A stretch of 64,000 bases of DNA from the NCBI GenBank assembly GCA_964561475.1, contig CAZLPU010000018.1, positions 1 through 64,000 of the forward strand, given 5' to 3'. Position 1 is the stretch's first letter, and each line of letters begins with the position of its first letter. The notes beneath the pieces are model-generated. The model saw only the letters and a list, made by a program, of their open reading frames with translations, did no database searches and was not told the DNA's origin. The position numbers and the translations under genes are program-made. This document shows positions 8,628-17,204 of the stretch, one piece after another. The DNA is from CAYUYV01 sp964561475 (GTDB lineage Bacteria > Pseudomonadota > Alphaproteobacteria > JAJFIK01).

Positions 8628-8996
8628 ATGAATGTGCAAGATCTGACGCCGGTGCTGAGAATTTTCGATGAGGCAAAAGCCAAGGAATTCTATGTGGATT
8701 TCCTGGAATTCACCGTGGATTGGGAGCACCGGCACGAAGAGGGCCTGCCGGTCTACATGCAGGTTTCCAAGAATGGCTGTGCCATCCATCTCTCCGAACA
8801 TCATGGGGATGTCTGCCCCGGCGGTGCCGTGCGTCTACGGATGGATGACGTGGATGGCTATCAGCAGCATCTCGCGGCCAAGGACTACAAATTCGCGCGG
8901 CCCGGTTCGCCCACGGATCAGCCCTGGGGCAGCCGGGAGGTCGATATCATCGACCCCTTTGGCAATACGCTGACTTTCCACAAGGCCATCGACTGA
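8628..8996 (+). CDS. Glyoxalase/bleomycin-resistance superfamily protein
   Basis: A 122-residue single vicinal-oxygen-chelate fold protein. It begins MNVQDLTPVLRIFDEAKAKEFY and has FYVDFLEFTVDW, IHLSEHHGD and REVDIIDPFGNTLTF, the usual glyoxalase-superfamily pattern ending in DPFGN. This subgroup is often labelled bleomycin resistance, but real drug binding is unproven. The start is set by AAAGGAG 8 bases upstream; a longer in-frame ORF from 8556 lacks a site. It lies in a plus-strand run between the kinase and MazG genes. Confidence 0.88.
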   Translation: MNVQDLTPVLRIFDEAKAKEFYVDFLEFTVDWEHRHEEGLPVYMQVSKNGCAIHLSEHHGDVCPGGAVRLRMDDVDGYQQHLAAKDYKFARPGSPTDQPWGSREVDIIDPFGNTLTFHKAID

Positions 8997-9031
8997 CCGC
9001 ATCCCGCGCCCGACCAAAAGGACCAGTGCTG

Positions 9032-9877
9032 ATGAGCGTGAAGGCTCCGGAAAACCGCCGTGAGATTGCGGCCCTGTTGCAAATCATGGCGGATCTCCGG
9101 CACCCGGACCATGGCTGTGAATGGGACCGGCTTCAGACCTACGAGTCCATTTCCCATTATACGGTTGAAGAGGCCTATGAGGTGGCCGACGCCATCCGGG
9201 AACAGGATATGGATGGCCTGCGGAAGGAATTGGGGGACCTGCTCCTTCAGGTGGTCTTTCATTCCGCCATCGCCCAGGACCGGGGCGATTTCACCTTCGC
9301 CGATGTGGTGGAGTCGATCACCGACAAGCTGGTGCGCCGCCATCCCCATGTGTTCGGTACGGATGAAGAGCGGGCCGCAGGCGCCCAGCACGGCACCTGG
9401 GAAGCGCAGAAGGCGGAGGAACGGGCGGAGGCAGCCCGGCGCCGGGGCCGGGAGCGGGCCGGTGTCCTCGATGATGTGCCCCTGGCCCTGCCCGCCCTGA
9501 CCCGATGCGTGAAGCTTCAGAACCGGGCGGCACGGGTGGGCTTCGATTGGCCGGACATCCATCCCGTGATCGACAAGATCGCCGAAGAGGCCCGGGAACT
9601 GGCCGACGAGGCCCGGGGCGGCGGTACCGCGGAGCGGATCACCGAGGAATATGGCGATCTCCTCTTTGTCATGACCAATCTGGCCCGGCACCTGAAAATT
9701 GATCCGGAGTCGGCCTTGGAAGCCGCCAACGCGAAGTTCGAGCGCCGGTTCAGGGGCATGGAAGACCTTCTGGAGGCCCGGGGCCGGTCCATGGACGAGG
9801 GCTTTTCCCTGGAAGAGCTGGACAGCCTGTGGGATGCGGTGAAGGACGAGGAAAAGGCAGGCCGTAAGGCGGGCTGA
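9032..9877 (+). CDS. mazG: Nucleoside triphosphate pyrophosphohydrolase MazG
   Basis: A 281-residue MazG with two tandem MazG domains. The first contains CEWDRLQTYESISHYTVEEAYEVADAI and the acidic metal site (RKELGDLLLQVVFHSAIAQ). The second contains KIAEEARELADEA and EEYGDLLFVMTNLARHL. It hydrolyses (d)NTPs to NMPs and PPi, cleaning aberrant nucleotides and influencing ppGpp-linked stress. The ATG at 9032 is 9 bases after AAAAGGA; the upstream GTG at 9026 is too close to that site. A GC hairpin (9945-9965) follows, at the convergence with the methyltransferase gene. Confidence 0.93.
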   Translation: MSVKAPENRREIAALLQIMADLRHPDHGCEWDRLQTYESISHYTVEEAYEVADAIREQDMDGLRKELGDLLLQVVFHSAIAQDRGDFTFADVVESITDKLVRRHPHVFGTDEERAAGAQHGTWEAQKAEERAEAARRRGRERAGVLDDVPLALPALTRCVKLQNRAARVGFDWPDIHPVIDKIAEEARELADEARGGGTAERITEEYGDLLFVMTNLARHLKIDPESALEAANAKFERRFRGMEDLLEARGRSMDEGFSLEELDSLWDAVKDEEKAGRKAG

Positions 9878-9944
9878 GGCCAGGGGGGGGGTACCGGCGG
9901 CCTGGTGATTCACCATGCCATCCGGAAGCGGATCAATCTTTGAC

Positions 9945-9965
9945 AGCCCCCCATGGGCGGGGGCT
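9945..9965. terminator. GC-rich hairpin between converging genes
   Basis: AGCCCCC (9945-9951) pairs with GGGGGCT (9959-9965). The hairpin sits between the 3' ends of mazG and the methyltransferase gene and reaches the latter's stop codon. No T-tract follows on either strand, so termination is plausible but weakly supported. Confidence 0.35.
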
Positions 9966-10636
9966 CAGCCCACGTCTTTTCGGACCTGGGCAAGAAAGAC
10001 CGTGAAATGGGCGCGGGCGGCCGGATTGGAGACGGCCTCGATTTCCTGGCCCATATAGGCCCGCAACAGGTGGAACCGGTCGCCCAGAGTGGCGTGGAAC
10101 AGATCGGCGGACCAGAAGCGGATCCGGTGGCCCTGGCGGTCGTCCCGGCGATACTCCGCGGCACCCCGGCCACCATCCAGGGCCGTCATCTGGAGGGGGT
10201 CGAAATCCCGCCGGTCCCGGGCGCTCACGCAGAGCAGGCCGCCGGGTTTGAGAATGTACCGGGAGGCTTCGGCGAACCAGTCCACCTCACCCTCATTGAG
10301 CAGATGAAGCGCCCGGTGGCTGAGGACCGCGTCCACCGATGCTTCTTCCAGGTCCGGATAGAAATAGGACTCATCCCGGATCTCGGCGCCCGCAATCACG
10401 CCATTGGCGGTCAGGTGTTTTCGCGCCGCCTCCCGCCCGCTGGCCGCCGCCTCATAACCCATGATCCTGTGACCTTCACCGGCCAGATAAATCATGTCCC
10501 GGCCATAACCGCAGGCAAACTCCGCCACCAGCGACCGGGGCTCGAGCCAGTCATTCAGGATCACCGCCGTTTTGCTCGGCGTCTCGCCCCACATGTTGCC
10601 TTCCGACGCAAACCGTCGTTCCCAAAGATCAGCCAT
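9965..10636 (-). CDS. Class I SAM-dependent methyltransferase
   Basis: A 223-residue Rossmann-fold methyltransferase. Motif I is VAEFACGYGRDMIYLAGEG, the acidic ribose-binding position follows as GYEAAASG, and motif IV is VDAVLSHRALHLL. The N-terminal WERRFASEGNMWGETPS resembles the TehB/thiopurine-methyltransferase-like subgroup, which often acts on metalloids or small thiols. The substrate is not identifiable here. The ATG at 10636 directly follows GAGAGGGGCGGTG. It is convergent with mazG; its upstream side abuts the palindromic element at 10695-10867. Confidence 0.85.
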   Translation of the reverse strand: MADLWERRFASEGNMWGETPSKTAVILNDWLEPRSLVAEFACGYGRDMIYLAGEGHRIMGYEAAASGREAARKHLTANGVIAGAEIRDESYFYPDLEEASVDAVLSHRALHLLNEGEVDWFAEASRYILKPGGLLCVSARDRRDFDPLQMTALDGGRGAAEYRRDDRQGHRIRFWSADLFHATLGDRFHLLRAYMGQEIEAVSNPAARAHFTVFLAQVRKDVG

Positions 10637-10694
10637 CACCGCCCCTCTCTTAAAAATCAGTCTACGTTATATATCCATGTGATGGTGCATCCCA

Positions 10695-10867
10695 GCTAGT
10701 GGAGCGGCTCTGATGCTTGAGTCCCACTTTGCGGCACGCTCATCACTCAAGCGTCAGAGCCAAAAGCTCCACGAGAAACATAACCTTGCTCGTGGTTCTT
10801 ATGGCCCAGACATTTGCAAACGGACGAGCCGCGAATGGGATGCAAATGTCTGGGCCGAACCACTAGC
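10695..10867. repeat. Inverted pair of 80-bp palindromic (REP-like) elements
   Basis: Two diverged copies of one hairpin element lie head to head. The left copy is 10695-10775 and the right copy is 10790-10867 when read on the minus strand. Each begins GCTAGTGG and ends CCACGAG. The left stem is GTGGAGC plus GGCTCTGATGCTTGAGT with its complement (one mismatch). The right stem is GTGGTTC plus GGCCCAGACATTTGCA with its perfect complement. Where the two copies differ in a stem, both arms differ together, so base-pairing is conserved by compensatory change. The outer ends also form an 8-bp inverted repeat. There is no coding signal. Confidence 0.85.
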
Positions 10868-10899
10868 CCGGAACGCACCTTCCCTTCATCTGTCTTGGC

Positions 10900-11715
10900 T
10901 CACCGCACACCGATCATGCGGTTGCCGGAGGTGTAATTGCGCAGCCCCCGCTCGAACACAAGGACGCTGATCGCGAGGTAGCCCACGGATGCGCCCGCGA
11001 CCGCCAGGACAAGGGCGGGATTGCCCGTGCGCACGGCTTCCACCGGCACGAGGTTGATGAAGCCGGCCGGCACGACCGTCAGCAGGATCACCTTGGCGGC
11101 AAAACCGAAACCGTGAGTGGGATAGGACGCCAGGAGAACAAAGGACTCCAGCAACCGTTCCGGGACCACGCTTCCAACCCGCAGATAGAGCGGCAATGAG
11201 TGGGCCATGATGGTAAGGGCAAGGAAGATCCCCGCCCCGCATACGGCCATAAAGACCAGGGCAACGACCTCCACAACCCCATGACCGGCAACGAAGACCC
11301 ACAACAGCACGCCCGTCGCCATATCGCCCAAACCAGAGATCCGGCTTTCCCGGAACAGAATCCCCAAAAGAGGATGCCGGGGTGTGGCCAGATAGGTATC
11401 AAGATCCCCATCCAGAATGATCCGCGCCATGTCCTGGACACCGCCGCAAATGGAAAACGCAAGACCATAGGCAAAAGCCGCCACCCCGAACAAGGTCAGC
11501 ACTTCTTCAATGCCCCAGCCCCGCAGGCTGGAAAAATTGCCGAAGAACACAACCCACACCAGGAGGTACATGGCGTTCTGGATCACCATCATCACATTCA
11601 TGGTGATGAAGAGCCGACGATCCCGCATGACCGTGCGCAGAGCCATGGCCATGACCGTGCAGACATAACGGACGATACCGGGCAATCCGCGGACGGAAGT
11701 GTATTCCCGAGCCAT
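10900..11715 (-). CDS. ABC-2 type permease subunit (DUF990-like)
   Basis: A 271-residue membrane protein with about six transmembrane segments, matching the ABC-2 permeases of the DUF990 group (VMMVIQNAMYLLVWVVFFG; GVQDMARIILDGDLDTYLATP; PAGFINLVPVEAV near the last helix). The start at 11715 is supported by GAGGAGA 7 bases upstream, and it follows the stop of the partner permease by only 2 bases. A longer open frame upstream is an out-of-gene extension. It forms a three-gene exporter with 11718-12572 and the ATPase at 12569-13510. The substrate is unknown; relatives export lipids, antibiotics or peptides. Confidence 0.88.
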   Translation of the reverse strand: MAREYTSVRGLPGIVRYVCTVMAMALRTVMRDRRLFITMNVMMVIQNAMYLLVWVVFFGNFSSLRGWGIEEVLTLFGVAAFAYGLAFSICGGVQDMARIILDGDLDTYLATPRHPLLGILFRESRISGLGDMATGVLLWVFVAGHGVVEVVALVFMAVCGAGIFLALTIMAHSLPLYLRVGSVVPERLLESFVLLASYPTHGFGFAAKVILLTVVPAGFINLVPVEAVRTGNPALVLAVAGASVGYLAISVLVFERGLRNYTSGNRMIGVR

Positions 11716-11717
11716 GG

Positions 11718-12572
11718 TCAGTCTCCTCTCGTCAGAATGGTCCGCGTGGCCCGGGACTCCACATGGAAAAGGAGCCACAAGGCCATCACCAGCCAGAACA
11801 CCTGGAGCCCGATCCCCGCGATCATCGTCAGCACCGGCGGATCGAAAACAATCCGGGCCGGAACCGTGAGGATGGCCGGAAAAGGCGTGGCCCAGGCGAT
11901 GGTTTTCACGGCCTCGGGATAGATCGCAATGGGCAGGATCAATCCGCCCAGGAAGAACATGGCCTTTTGTGTCATCCAATAGGCAGGGCGGGCCTGGGGG
12001 CTCCAGACCTCGATCAGGGCGATGCTGCCCATCATGACATGGATCAGCATGGTACTGAGGAGTACGGACACCACCAGAAAGGCACACTGACCCGGACCGA
12101 GGGGAAAACTCCCGGTCAGGGTAAATCCGACGATCCCTGCCGTCAGTGCAAAGATCGGCAGATCGAACAGAAGCCGCCCGAACGTCTCGCACAGGTTCAC
12201 GACGATCATGCTCATGGGCCGATGCAGAGAGCTGGCAAACTCTCCGCGCAGCACCACGTCCCGCAAATCCCGGAAGGCCCGGCCCGCCGCCATGGCGACC
12301 AGTTCAGTCAGGGCCACATACCAGGTCATCACTTCAGCATTGAGGGTCAGTGTCCCGTCCAGCTCCTCGAAGGGGGTGATGGCGAAAATGTTGTTGAACA
12401 CCACCGTCAGCAGAACGAAGGTGAACAGCGGGAACAGCAGCACGAACCGCTCCTGCCGGGCCTGGCGCCAACCCAAGGCGACGAAGGTCAGAAGACCCGG
12501 CGACACCTCCCGGCGAACGATGAGCCCCGTGGAGAGCCTCGGCACTGTCAGGTCACGAACATGTCCGGTCAT
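11718..12572 (-). CDS. ABC-2 type permease subunit
   Basis: A 284-residue membrane protein with about six hydrophobic helices, the second permease of the exporter. Recognisable family features are the N-terminal cytoplasmic stretch ahead of FVLLFPLFTFVLLTVVFNN, then FRDLRDVVLRGEFASSLHRP, which parallels the ILDGDLDTYLATP loop of the partner, and PLGPGQCAFLVVSVLL. Its ATG overlaps the ATPase stop codon (ATGA), showing translational coupling. The two permeases would form a heterodimeric pore. Confidence 0.88.
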   Translation of the reverse strand: MTGHVRDLTVPRLSTGLIVRREVSPGLLTFVALGWRQARQERFVLLFPLFTFVLLTVVFNNIFAITPFEELDGTLTLNAEVMTWYVALTELVAMAAGRAFRDLRDVVLRGEFASSLHRPMSMIVVNLCETFGRLLFDLPIFALTAGIVGFTLTGSFPLGPGQCAFLVVSVLLSTMLIHVMMGSIALIEVWSPQARPAYWMTQKAMFFLGGLILPIAIYPEAVKTIAWATPFPAILTVPARIVFDPPVLTMIAGIGLQVFWLVMALWLLFHVESRATRTILTRGD

Positions 12573-13510
12573 GGTCCGTCTCCGTAAAGCTGGCGGATGA
12601 TCGACTCAAGGGGTGCGGCCTCGATGGACAGATCCCGCACGGACAACCTGTCCAGGGCGATGCCCACCACCTGATCGGCCCGGATGCGGCTCTGGTCCAC
12701 ACTCAGGGTGAGCCGGTGGCGGGCCCGGCCGGTAACGCGCACCCCTGGCAGGTCCAGGGCATCACCCGGGTCCGGGTGCTCCTCATCCGTCACCAGATCG
12801 ATCTGACGGGCGGACAGGAACTCCGACCGCAGGTCCGACAAGGGCTTGTCCAGGAGGATGCGGCCGTCATTGATCAGAATGACCCGGTCACAGATTTCCT
12901 CAATGTCGCCCATGTCATGGCTGGTGAGGACGATGGCCGTATCCTCCGTGTCCGCCAGATGTTTCAGGTGTTCGCGCAGAAGCGCCTTTGCGGTGACATC
13001 CAGCCCGATCGTGGGCTCATCCAGGAACAGCACCTGGGGCCGGTGCAGCAGGCTTCCGGCGATCTCACAGCGCATACGCTGGCCAAGGGACAGGCTCTTC
13101 ACCGGCCGGTCGATCAGGTGACCGATGCGCAGGACATTGGCGATATGCTCCGTCCGTGCCCGGAAATCCCGGGCGGAGATGGCATACATGGCCCGGAGCA
13201 GTTCGAAACTGTCCTTCACCTCCAGATGATGCCAGAGCTGGCTGCGCTGGCCGAAGACCACACCGATCCTGTGGGCCAGCCGCTGACGCTCCGCCCAAGG
13301 CACAATGCCTGACACGGTGGCGTCGCCGCCGGTGGGATAGAGAATGCCCGTGAGCATTTTCAGGGTGGTGGACTTGCCCGCCCCGTTCGGTCCGATGAAC
13401 GCCACCCGTTCCCCCGGCGCGATGGCGAAGGACACCCCGTCCACGGCGGTGAAGGGTTCGGCGTTCTTGCGGTCGAAACGTTTGGTCAGTCCATTGACGG
13501 TCACAATCAT
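12569..13510 (-). CDS. ABC-2 exporter ATP-binding subunit
   Basis: A 313-residue ABC ATPase. Walker A is GPNGAGKST, the signature is LSLGQRMRCEIA (an LSLGQ variant of LSGGQ), Walker B is VLFLDEPT and the switch histidine is LTSHD. The Q-loop stretch VVFGQRSQLWHHL and a C-terminal regulatory extension of about 80 residues are typical of the DrrA/DUF990-associated group. I start at the ATG at 13510 (MIVTVNGLTKRF), where the ABC fold begins; an upstream ATG at 13537 is possible. Its stop overlaps the next permease's start. It energises export by the two downstream permeases. Confidence 0.9.
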   Translation of the reverse strand: MIVTVNGLTKRFDRKNAEPFTAVDGVSFAIAPGERVAFIGPNGAGKSTTLKMLTGILYPTGGDATVSGIVPWAERQRLAHRIGVVFGQRSQLWHHLEVKDSFELLRAMYAISARDFRARTEHIANVLRIGHLIDRPVKSLSLGQRMRCEIAGSLLHRPQVLFLDEPTIGLDVTAKALLREHLKHLADTEDTAIVLTSHDMGDIEEICDRVILINDGRILLDKPLSDLRSEFLSARQIDLVTDEEHPDPGDALDLPGVRVTGRARHRLTLSVDQSRIRADQVVGIALDRLSVRDLSIEAAPLESIIRQLYGDGP

Positions 13511-13627
13511 GACAGGCCTCACGGTTTCCGCCCTCAAGGGAAGAAGCGCGACAGCCCAGATTTACCGAAGGATTTTGGGGGATCTGTCAGCCGCTTCCGT
13601 TGGAGGGCTGACAGGGTTGGGAGCAGG

Positions 13628-13792
13628 TCAGCCTTGGTCGAACGGATTGGATTGCGCCGCATACGCGCCGGAAAGCGCCACGGCCACCGGAAGAACAATG
13701 GTCATGGTCACGCTCTTGGCGGCAGACGCAGTCATGCGCGCAGGGCGATAGCCCTGGGTGCAATGGCCGGTGCTGGTCCAACGGGTGGTCAT
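13628..13792 (-). CDS. Putative small secreted peptide upstream of the ABC exporter
   Basis: A 54-residue open frame. Its second half reads as a signal peptide: AAKSVTMTIVLPVAVALSG, with a possible AYA cleavage site leaving a short tail AQSNPFDQG. GGAAGAGA precedes the ATG by about 6 bases. An internal ATG at residue 20 would give a 35-residue protein that is nearly all signal peptide. The stop lies 117 bp before the exporter ATPase start on the same strand, so cotranscription is possible. No family is recognised. Whether it is expressed, and whether the exporter handles it, cannot be judged from sequence. Confidence 0.45.
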   Translation of the reverse strand: MTTRWTSTGHCTQGYRPARMTASAAKSVTMTIVLPVAVALSGAYAAQSNPFDQG

Positions 13793-13923
13793 GACGTGTC
13801 TCTTCCAAATTCCGGATGACAAGACTTCGATGGCCGTAGATGTACACGCAAAGGCACGATTTGGAAACCGCCTTTTTGGCCAAAATGATTCGTGCCGCGA
13901 TAGTCCGGGTGCCGGATAAGGCT

Positions 13924-13954
13924 GATCAGCGATTAGGGGATCAGCGATTAGGGG
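13924..13954. repeat. 15-bp tandem duplication at a gene end
   Basis: The unit ATCAGCGATTAGGGG occurs twice in direct succession. The duplication covers the stop codon and last codons of the adjacent minus-strand secreted-protein gene. Confidence 0.75.
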
Positions 13955-14474
13955 AAGACCGGACGGATGGGGCACATTGTCTGATCCCATTCCGGGCGAC
14001 GTGCTCCACATTGCGCACACCGGCCTCGCAGTGATTGACGAAGGTTTCCTCCCCGGGGAAGTCCTTCACGATCTCATCGCCGGAATGTTCCACGAGGACC
14101 AGCAGATCGGTGATCACATCCTGCTGGTCCGGCGTGATGCATTGGGTCTGCTTGACCGCGTTCACCAGCCATTCCTCAACGGTTCTGGTCAGCTTGGTGC
14201 AGTCTTCCACGACCTTGCTGTATTTCGGGTCGCCCTGGATGCCGAAGCGGTCCCGGCTCGTGCCCACATCCCCGTTCTTGATCCGGTATTCGACACTGTC
14301 CAGATGCTTGCGCACCCGGTCGACCACGGTCTCTGCCTGAGTTTGGGCCTGAGTTTGGGCCTGAGTCTGGGCCTGGGTTTGGGCCAGACTTTCGGTCGAG
14401 GTGACAGGCATGAGGGCCATGCTGCTCAGGCTCACGGCCAGAATGACGGTGGAAAGACTGGGTAGACGCCCCAT
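13941..14474 (-). CDS. Secreted protein with an AQTQ repeat
   Basis: A 177-residue exported protein with an N-terminal signal sequence (VILAVSLSSMALMPVTST). Next is a tandem AQTQ repeat of about 18 residues encoded by four 12-bp units at about 14336-14390. The mature domain (about 50-165) is helical and acidic, with three cysteines (VEDCTKLTRTVEEW, KQTQCITPDQQ, VNHCEAGVRNVEH). I do not recognise the family. GGGAGCGGAACA precedes the ATG. The stop codon lies inside a 15-bp tandem duplication. It is likely periplasmic; function unknown. Confidence 0.72.
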   Translation of the reverse strand: MGRLPSLSTVILAVSLSSMALMPVTSTESLAQTQAQTQAQTQAQTQAETVVDRVRKHLDSVEYRIKNGDVGTSRDRFGIQGDPKYSKVVEDCTKLTRTVEEWLVNAVKQTQCITPDQQDVITDLLVLVEHSGDEIVKDFPGEETFVNHCEAGVRNVEHVARNGIRQCAPSVRSSPNR

Positions 14475-14625
14475 TGTTCCGCTCCCATACTGCGCCGTCC
14501 TTACGCAGGTCTGACGGCGTCCTCTAACATGACAAAACTATTTCAGGGAGCCGCGTAAAGTCACCCTTCCATACGGTAATGCGAGACCTTGGTCGGGCCA
14601 TTGCACCCCATCCGTAGGGTGAGCA

Positions 14626-15438
14626 TCACTCGGGCCAAAGGAGTGCTGCCATGGCGGACCAGTTGCCGGCCTGGGCGGTGGAAATCAGACCTGTGCGCTC
14701 ACGGATGGATGGAGCATAATCCGTGCCGTCGAGAAAGGCCGTCCGGCCCCCCGCCTCCGCCAGGATCAGCGCACCCATGGCATGGTCCCAGGGCTTGGCC
14801 TTCCAGAACATGGCCACATCAATGAGACCCCGGGCCACGGCCACATAGGTGAGCCCCGCGCAGTAGAATTCCTTGTTGGAAGCGAAGGTCTCAAGGCCCG
14901 GTGCCACTTTCCGGGCGGCGGGTCTGGTCATGTACTGAGTGTGAATCGATGCAGCCATGACCGCCGGATCGCTCACGGTGCTTGGCCTCATCTGGGCCCC
15001 GTCGAGGGTCGCCCCCTGACCGGCAACCGCCATGGCCAATTCATTGGAGGTGGGCGCCAGGATCCAGGCAGCATGGGCCCGCCCGCCCCGGCACAGGGCC
15101 ACCATGGTGCAGAAGGTTTCCGAGCCTTCCTTGAAATTGCGGGTGCCGTCCACCGGATCGATGAGCCAGACCCAGCGGTCGCCGTCGAGCCGGGTCACCA
15201 CCGTTGGATCCTCGGAGACCGCCTCCTCACCCACCACCTGGGAGCCGGGCAGAAGGTCCACGAACGCCGCCTCCATGACCCGTTCCGCGCCGATATCCGC
15301 GTCGGTGACATAGTCTCCCGGGTTTTTCTCCCGGATCTCATGGGCTTTGAGGGAGCGGAACCGAGGCATGATTTCCGTGGCGGCGGCGTGGGTGATGATG
15401 GAGGCCGCAGCGGCGGGATCGATGGGCAGGTCGGTCAT
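14626..15438 (-). CDS. Inositol monophosphatase-family phosphatase (HisN-like)
   Basis: A 270-residue Mg-dependent sugar-phosphate phosphatase of the IMPase superfamily. Metal-binding motifs are clear: VVGEEAVSED, then WLIDPVDGTRNF (DPxDGT), then the C-terminal KPWDHAMGALILAEAGG (WDxxxG). Likely substrates are inositol-1-phosphate or histidinol phosphate; the HisN-type enzymes of alphaproteobacteria look very similar. It lies 107 bp downstream of hflX on the same strand. A dedicated promoter cannot be excluded. Confidence 0.88.
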   Translation of the reverse strand: MTDLPIDPAAAASIITHAAATEIMPRFRSLKAHEIREKNPGDYVTDADIGAERVMEAAFVDLLPGSQVVGEEAVSEDPTVVTRLDGDRWVWLIDPVDGTRNFKEGSETFCTMVALCRGGRAHAAWILAPTSNELAMAVAGQGATLDGAQMRPSTVSDPAVMAASIHTQYMTRPAARKVAPGLETFASNKEFYCAGLTYVAVARGLIDVAMFWKAKPWDHAMGALILAEAGGRTAFLDGTDYAPSIRERTGLISTAQAGNWSAMAALLWPE

Positions 15439-15545
15439 GGCAAGGTCCTCAAGGCGGGGATGGGATTGCGTATGGTGACGGGATGGCCCAACAGCAGACC
15501 CGGGCGGGCGCCTGGGCGGCGGCCAAAACGCGGACCCATCGCCGG

Positions 15546-17204
15546 TCAGTCGGCGGCAAGACCGATGATGCGGCTATCCCTGGCCTGACTGTCATCCCCC
15601 TCGCCTGCATCGCCTGCATCGCCTGGCTGGCCCGTCTCGCGACCGGATTGCCCGTCCTCGAGGCGTTTGCGCAGGCGGCCCGCCGCGGCGTCATCCACAC
15701 TGATCCGCATACGGATCCGGCCTTCCGGGGTCTCCATGCGCTCGAGAATGTCCGCATTCTCATGGAGCCAGGCCAGCAGGGCGCCATCGCCGAAATTCAG
15801 GTCCAGTTCGAGAACCGTCCGGTTGTCCCGCACCAGATGATCAACCAGGGAAAGGAAAGTCTCCACCCCCTCACCCGTCTGGGCAGACATGACCATATCG
15901 ACATCTTTTGCGCCAGTCACCTCCTGGCTCATGGCGGCGCGGCGGGTGAGCGCAGCCTTGACCTCCGGCTCCAGCAGATCCGACTTGTTGTGGACCGTAA
16001 TGCAGGGACGCGGATCATCGGAGCCGATGCCCAGTTCCTCCAGCACATGGGCCACATCCCGGGCCTGGGCATCGGTCTCCGGGCTCGCGGCATCCCGGAC
16101 ATGAACCAGAACATCCGCCTCCAGCACTTCTTCAAGGGTGGCCCGGAACGCGGCGACCAGCGTGGTGGGCAGATCGGAGATGAACCCCACCGTGTCCGAA
16201 AGGATCACCGTGCGCCTGGAGGGCAGTGTGATCGCCCGCATGCTGGGATCCAGGGTGGCGAACAGCATGTCCTTGGCCAGAACATCCGCCTGGGTCAGAT
16301 GGTTGAACAAGGTGGATTTACCCGCATTGGTATAGCCCACCAGGGCAACGATGGGATAAGGCACCTTCTTGCGGCTGGCCCGGTGAAGCTGACGGGTGCG
16401 GGTCACTGTTTCAAGCTGGCGGCGGATCTTGGTGATGCGTTCCTGAAGCAGGCGGCGGTCCGCCTCGATCTGGGTCTCGCCGGGGCCGCCGATAAAGCCA
16501 AGACCGCCCCTCTGCCGCTCCAGGTGGGTCCAGGAGCGCACCAGCCGGCTGCGCTGATAGCTCAGATGGGCCAGTTCCACCTGAAGGCGGCCTTCCTTGG
16601 TCCGGGCCCGGTCACCGAAGATTTCCAGAATGAGACCTGTGCGGTCGAGCACTTTGGCGTTCCAGGCCTTCTCCAGATTGCGCTGCTGGACCGGCGTCAC
16701 CGGGGCGTCCACGATCACAAGGCCCGCGCCCACCTCCTCCACCAGCTCGGCGATGTCATTGAGTTTGCCGCTGCCGAACAAGGTCCCCGGGCGGAAGCCG
16801 GACAGGGCGATTACCCGGGCGTCCTGAATGTCCAGGGCAATGGCTCTTGCCAGGCCGATGGCTTCACTGAGACGGGTATCCGGGTCCCGTCCGCCGGCCT
16901 CGCCGCTTTGCGCGCGCAGAAAAGGATGGATAACGACCGCCTTTGTGGGCTCCGCCGCCCGGGACACGCCCCGGGCCCGGGCGCCCGCACCGGTGAAATC
17001 GATGCTGAAGTCGAGCCCGTCATCGTCCCTTTGCCCAGCCCCAGGGTCCGCCTGAGGGCCGGACCCAGAGCCAGTATCAGGACCGGTGTCAGGCGCACTG
17101 TCTTCGGGCGAGCCATCCGCTTGGAGAGGGAGATCCCCATCGTTCGGGGACGCCCCGTCTCCGTGACCGCCCTTGGTTTGGTTCTTCCGGCGCTTACGGC
17201 TCAC
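15546..17204 (-). CDS. hflX: Ribosome-splitting GTPase HflX with long low-complexity ends
   Basis: A 552-residue HflX; typical members are about 430. G1 is GYTNAGKST, G3 is DTVGFISDLP and G4 is HNKSD. The preceding glycine-rich linker (ERQRGGLGFIGGPGETQIEADRR) is diagnostic. The first about 85 residues are a Pro/Asp/Gly-rich extension and the last about 35 are also disordered, including a 9-bp repeat encoding GDAGDAG. Translation starts at a GTG whose bases overlap the hfq stop (GTGA), so it is coupled to hfq. HflX binds the 50S subunit and rescues stalled ribosomes in stress. Confidence 0.93.
   Translation of the reverse strand: MSRKRRKNQTKGGHGDGASPNDGDLPLQADGSPEDSAPDTGPDTGSGSGPQADPGAGQRDDDGLDFSIDFTGAGARARGVSRAAEPTKAVVIHPFLRAQSGEAGGRDPDTRLSEAIGLARAIALDIQDARVIALSGFRPGTLFGSGKLNDIAELVEEVGAGLVIVDAPVTPVQQRNLEKAWNAKVLDRTGLILEIFGDRARTKEGRLQVELAHLSYQRSRLVRSWTHLERQRGGLGFIGGPGETQIEADRRLLQERITKIRRQLETVTRTRQLHRASRKKVPYPIVALVGYTNAGKSTLFNHLTQADVLAKDMLFATLDPSMRAITLPSRRTVILSDTVGFISDLPTTLVAAFRATLEEVLEADVLVHVRDAASPETDAQARDVAHVLEELGIGSDDPRPCITVHNKSDLLEPEVKAALTRRAAMSQEVTGAKDVDMVMSAQTGEGVETFLSLVDHLVRDNRTVLELDLNFGDGALLAWLHENADILERMETPEGRIRMRISVDDAAAGRLRKRLEDGQSGRETGQPGDAGDAGEGDDSQARDSRIIGLAAD

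Noticed and set aside
10900..12192. 430-codon frame as one long ABC permease
   Set aside because: Its first 160 residues are the other permease gene read out of frame; the real start is at 11715 with a ribosome site.
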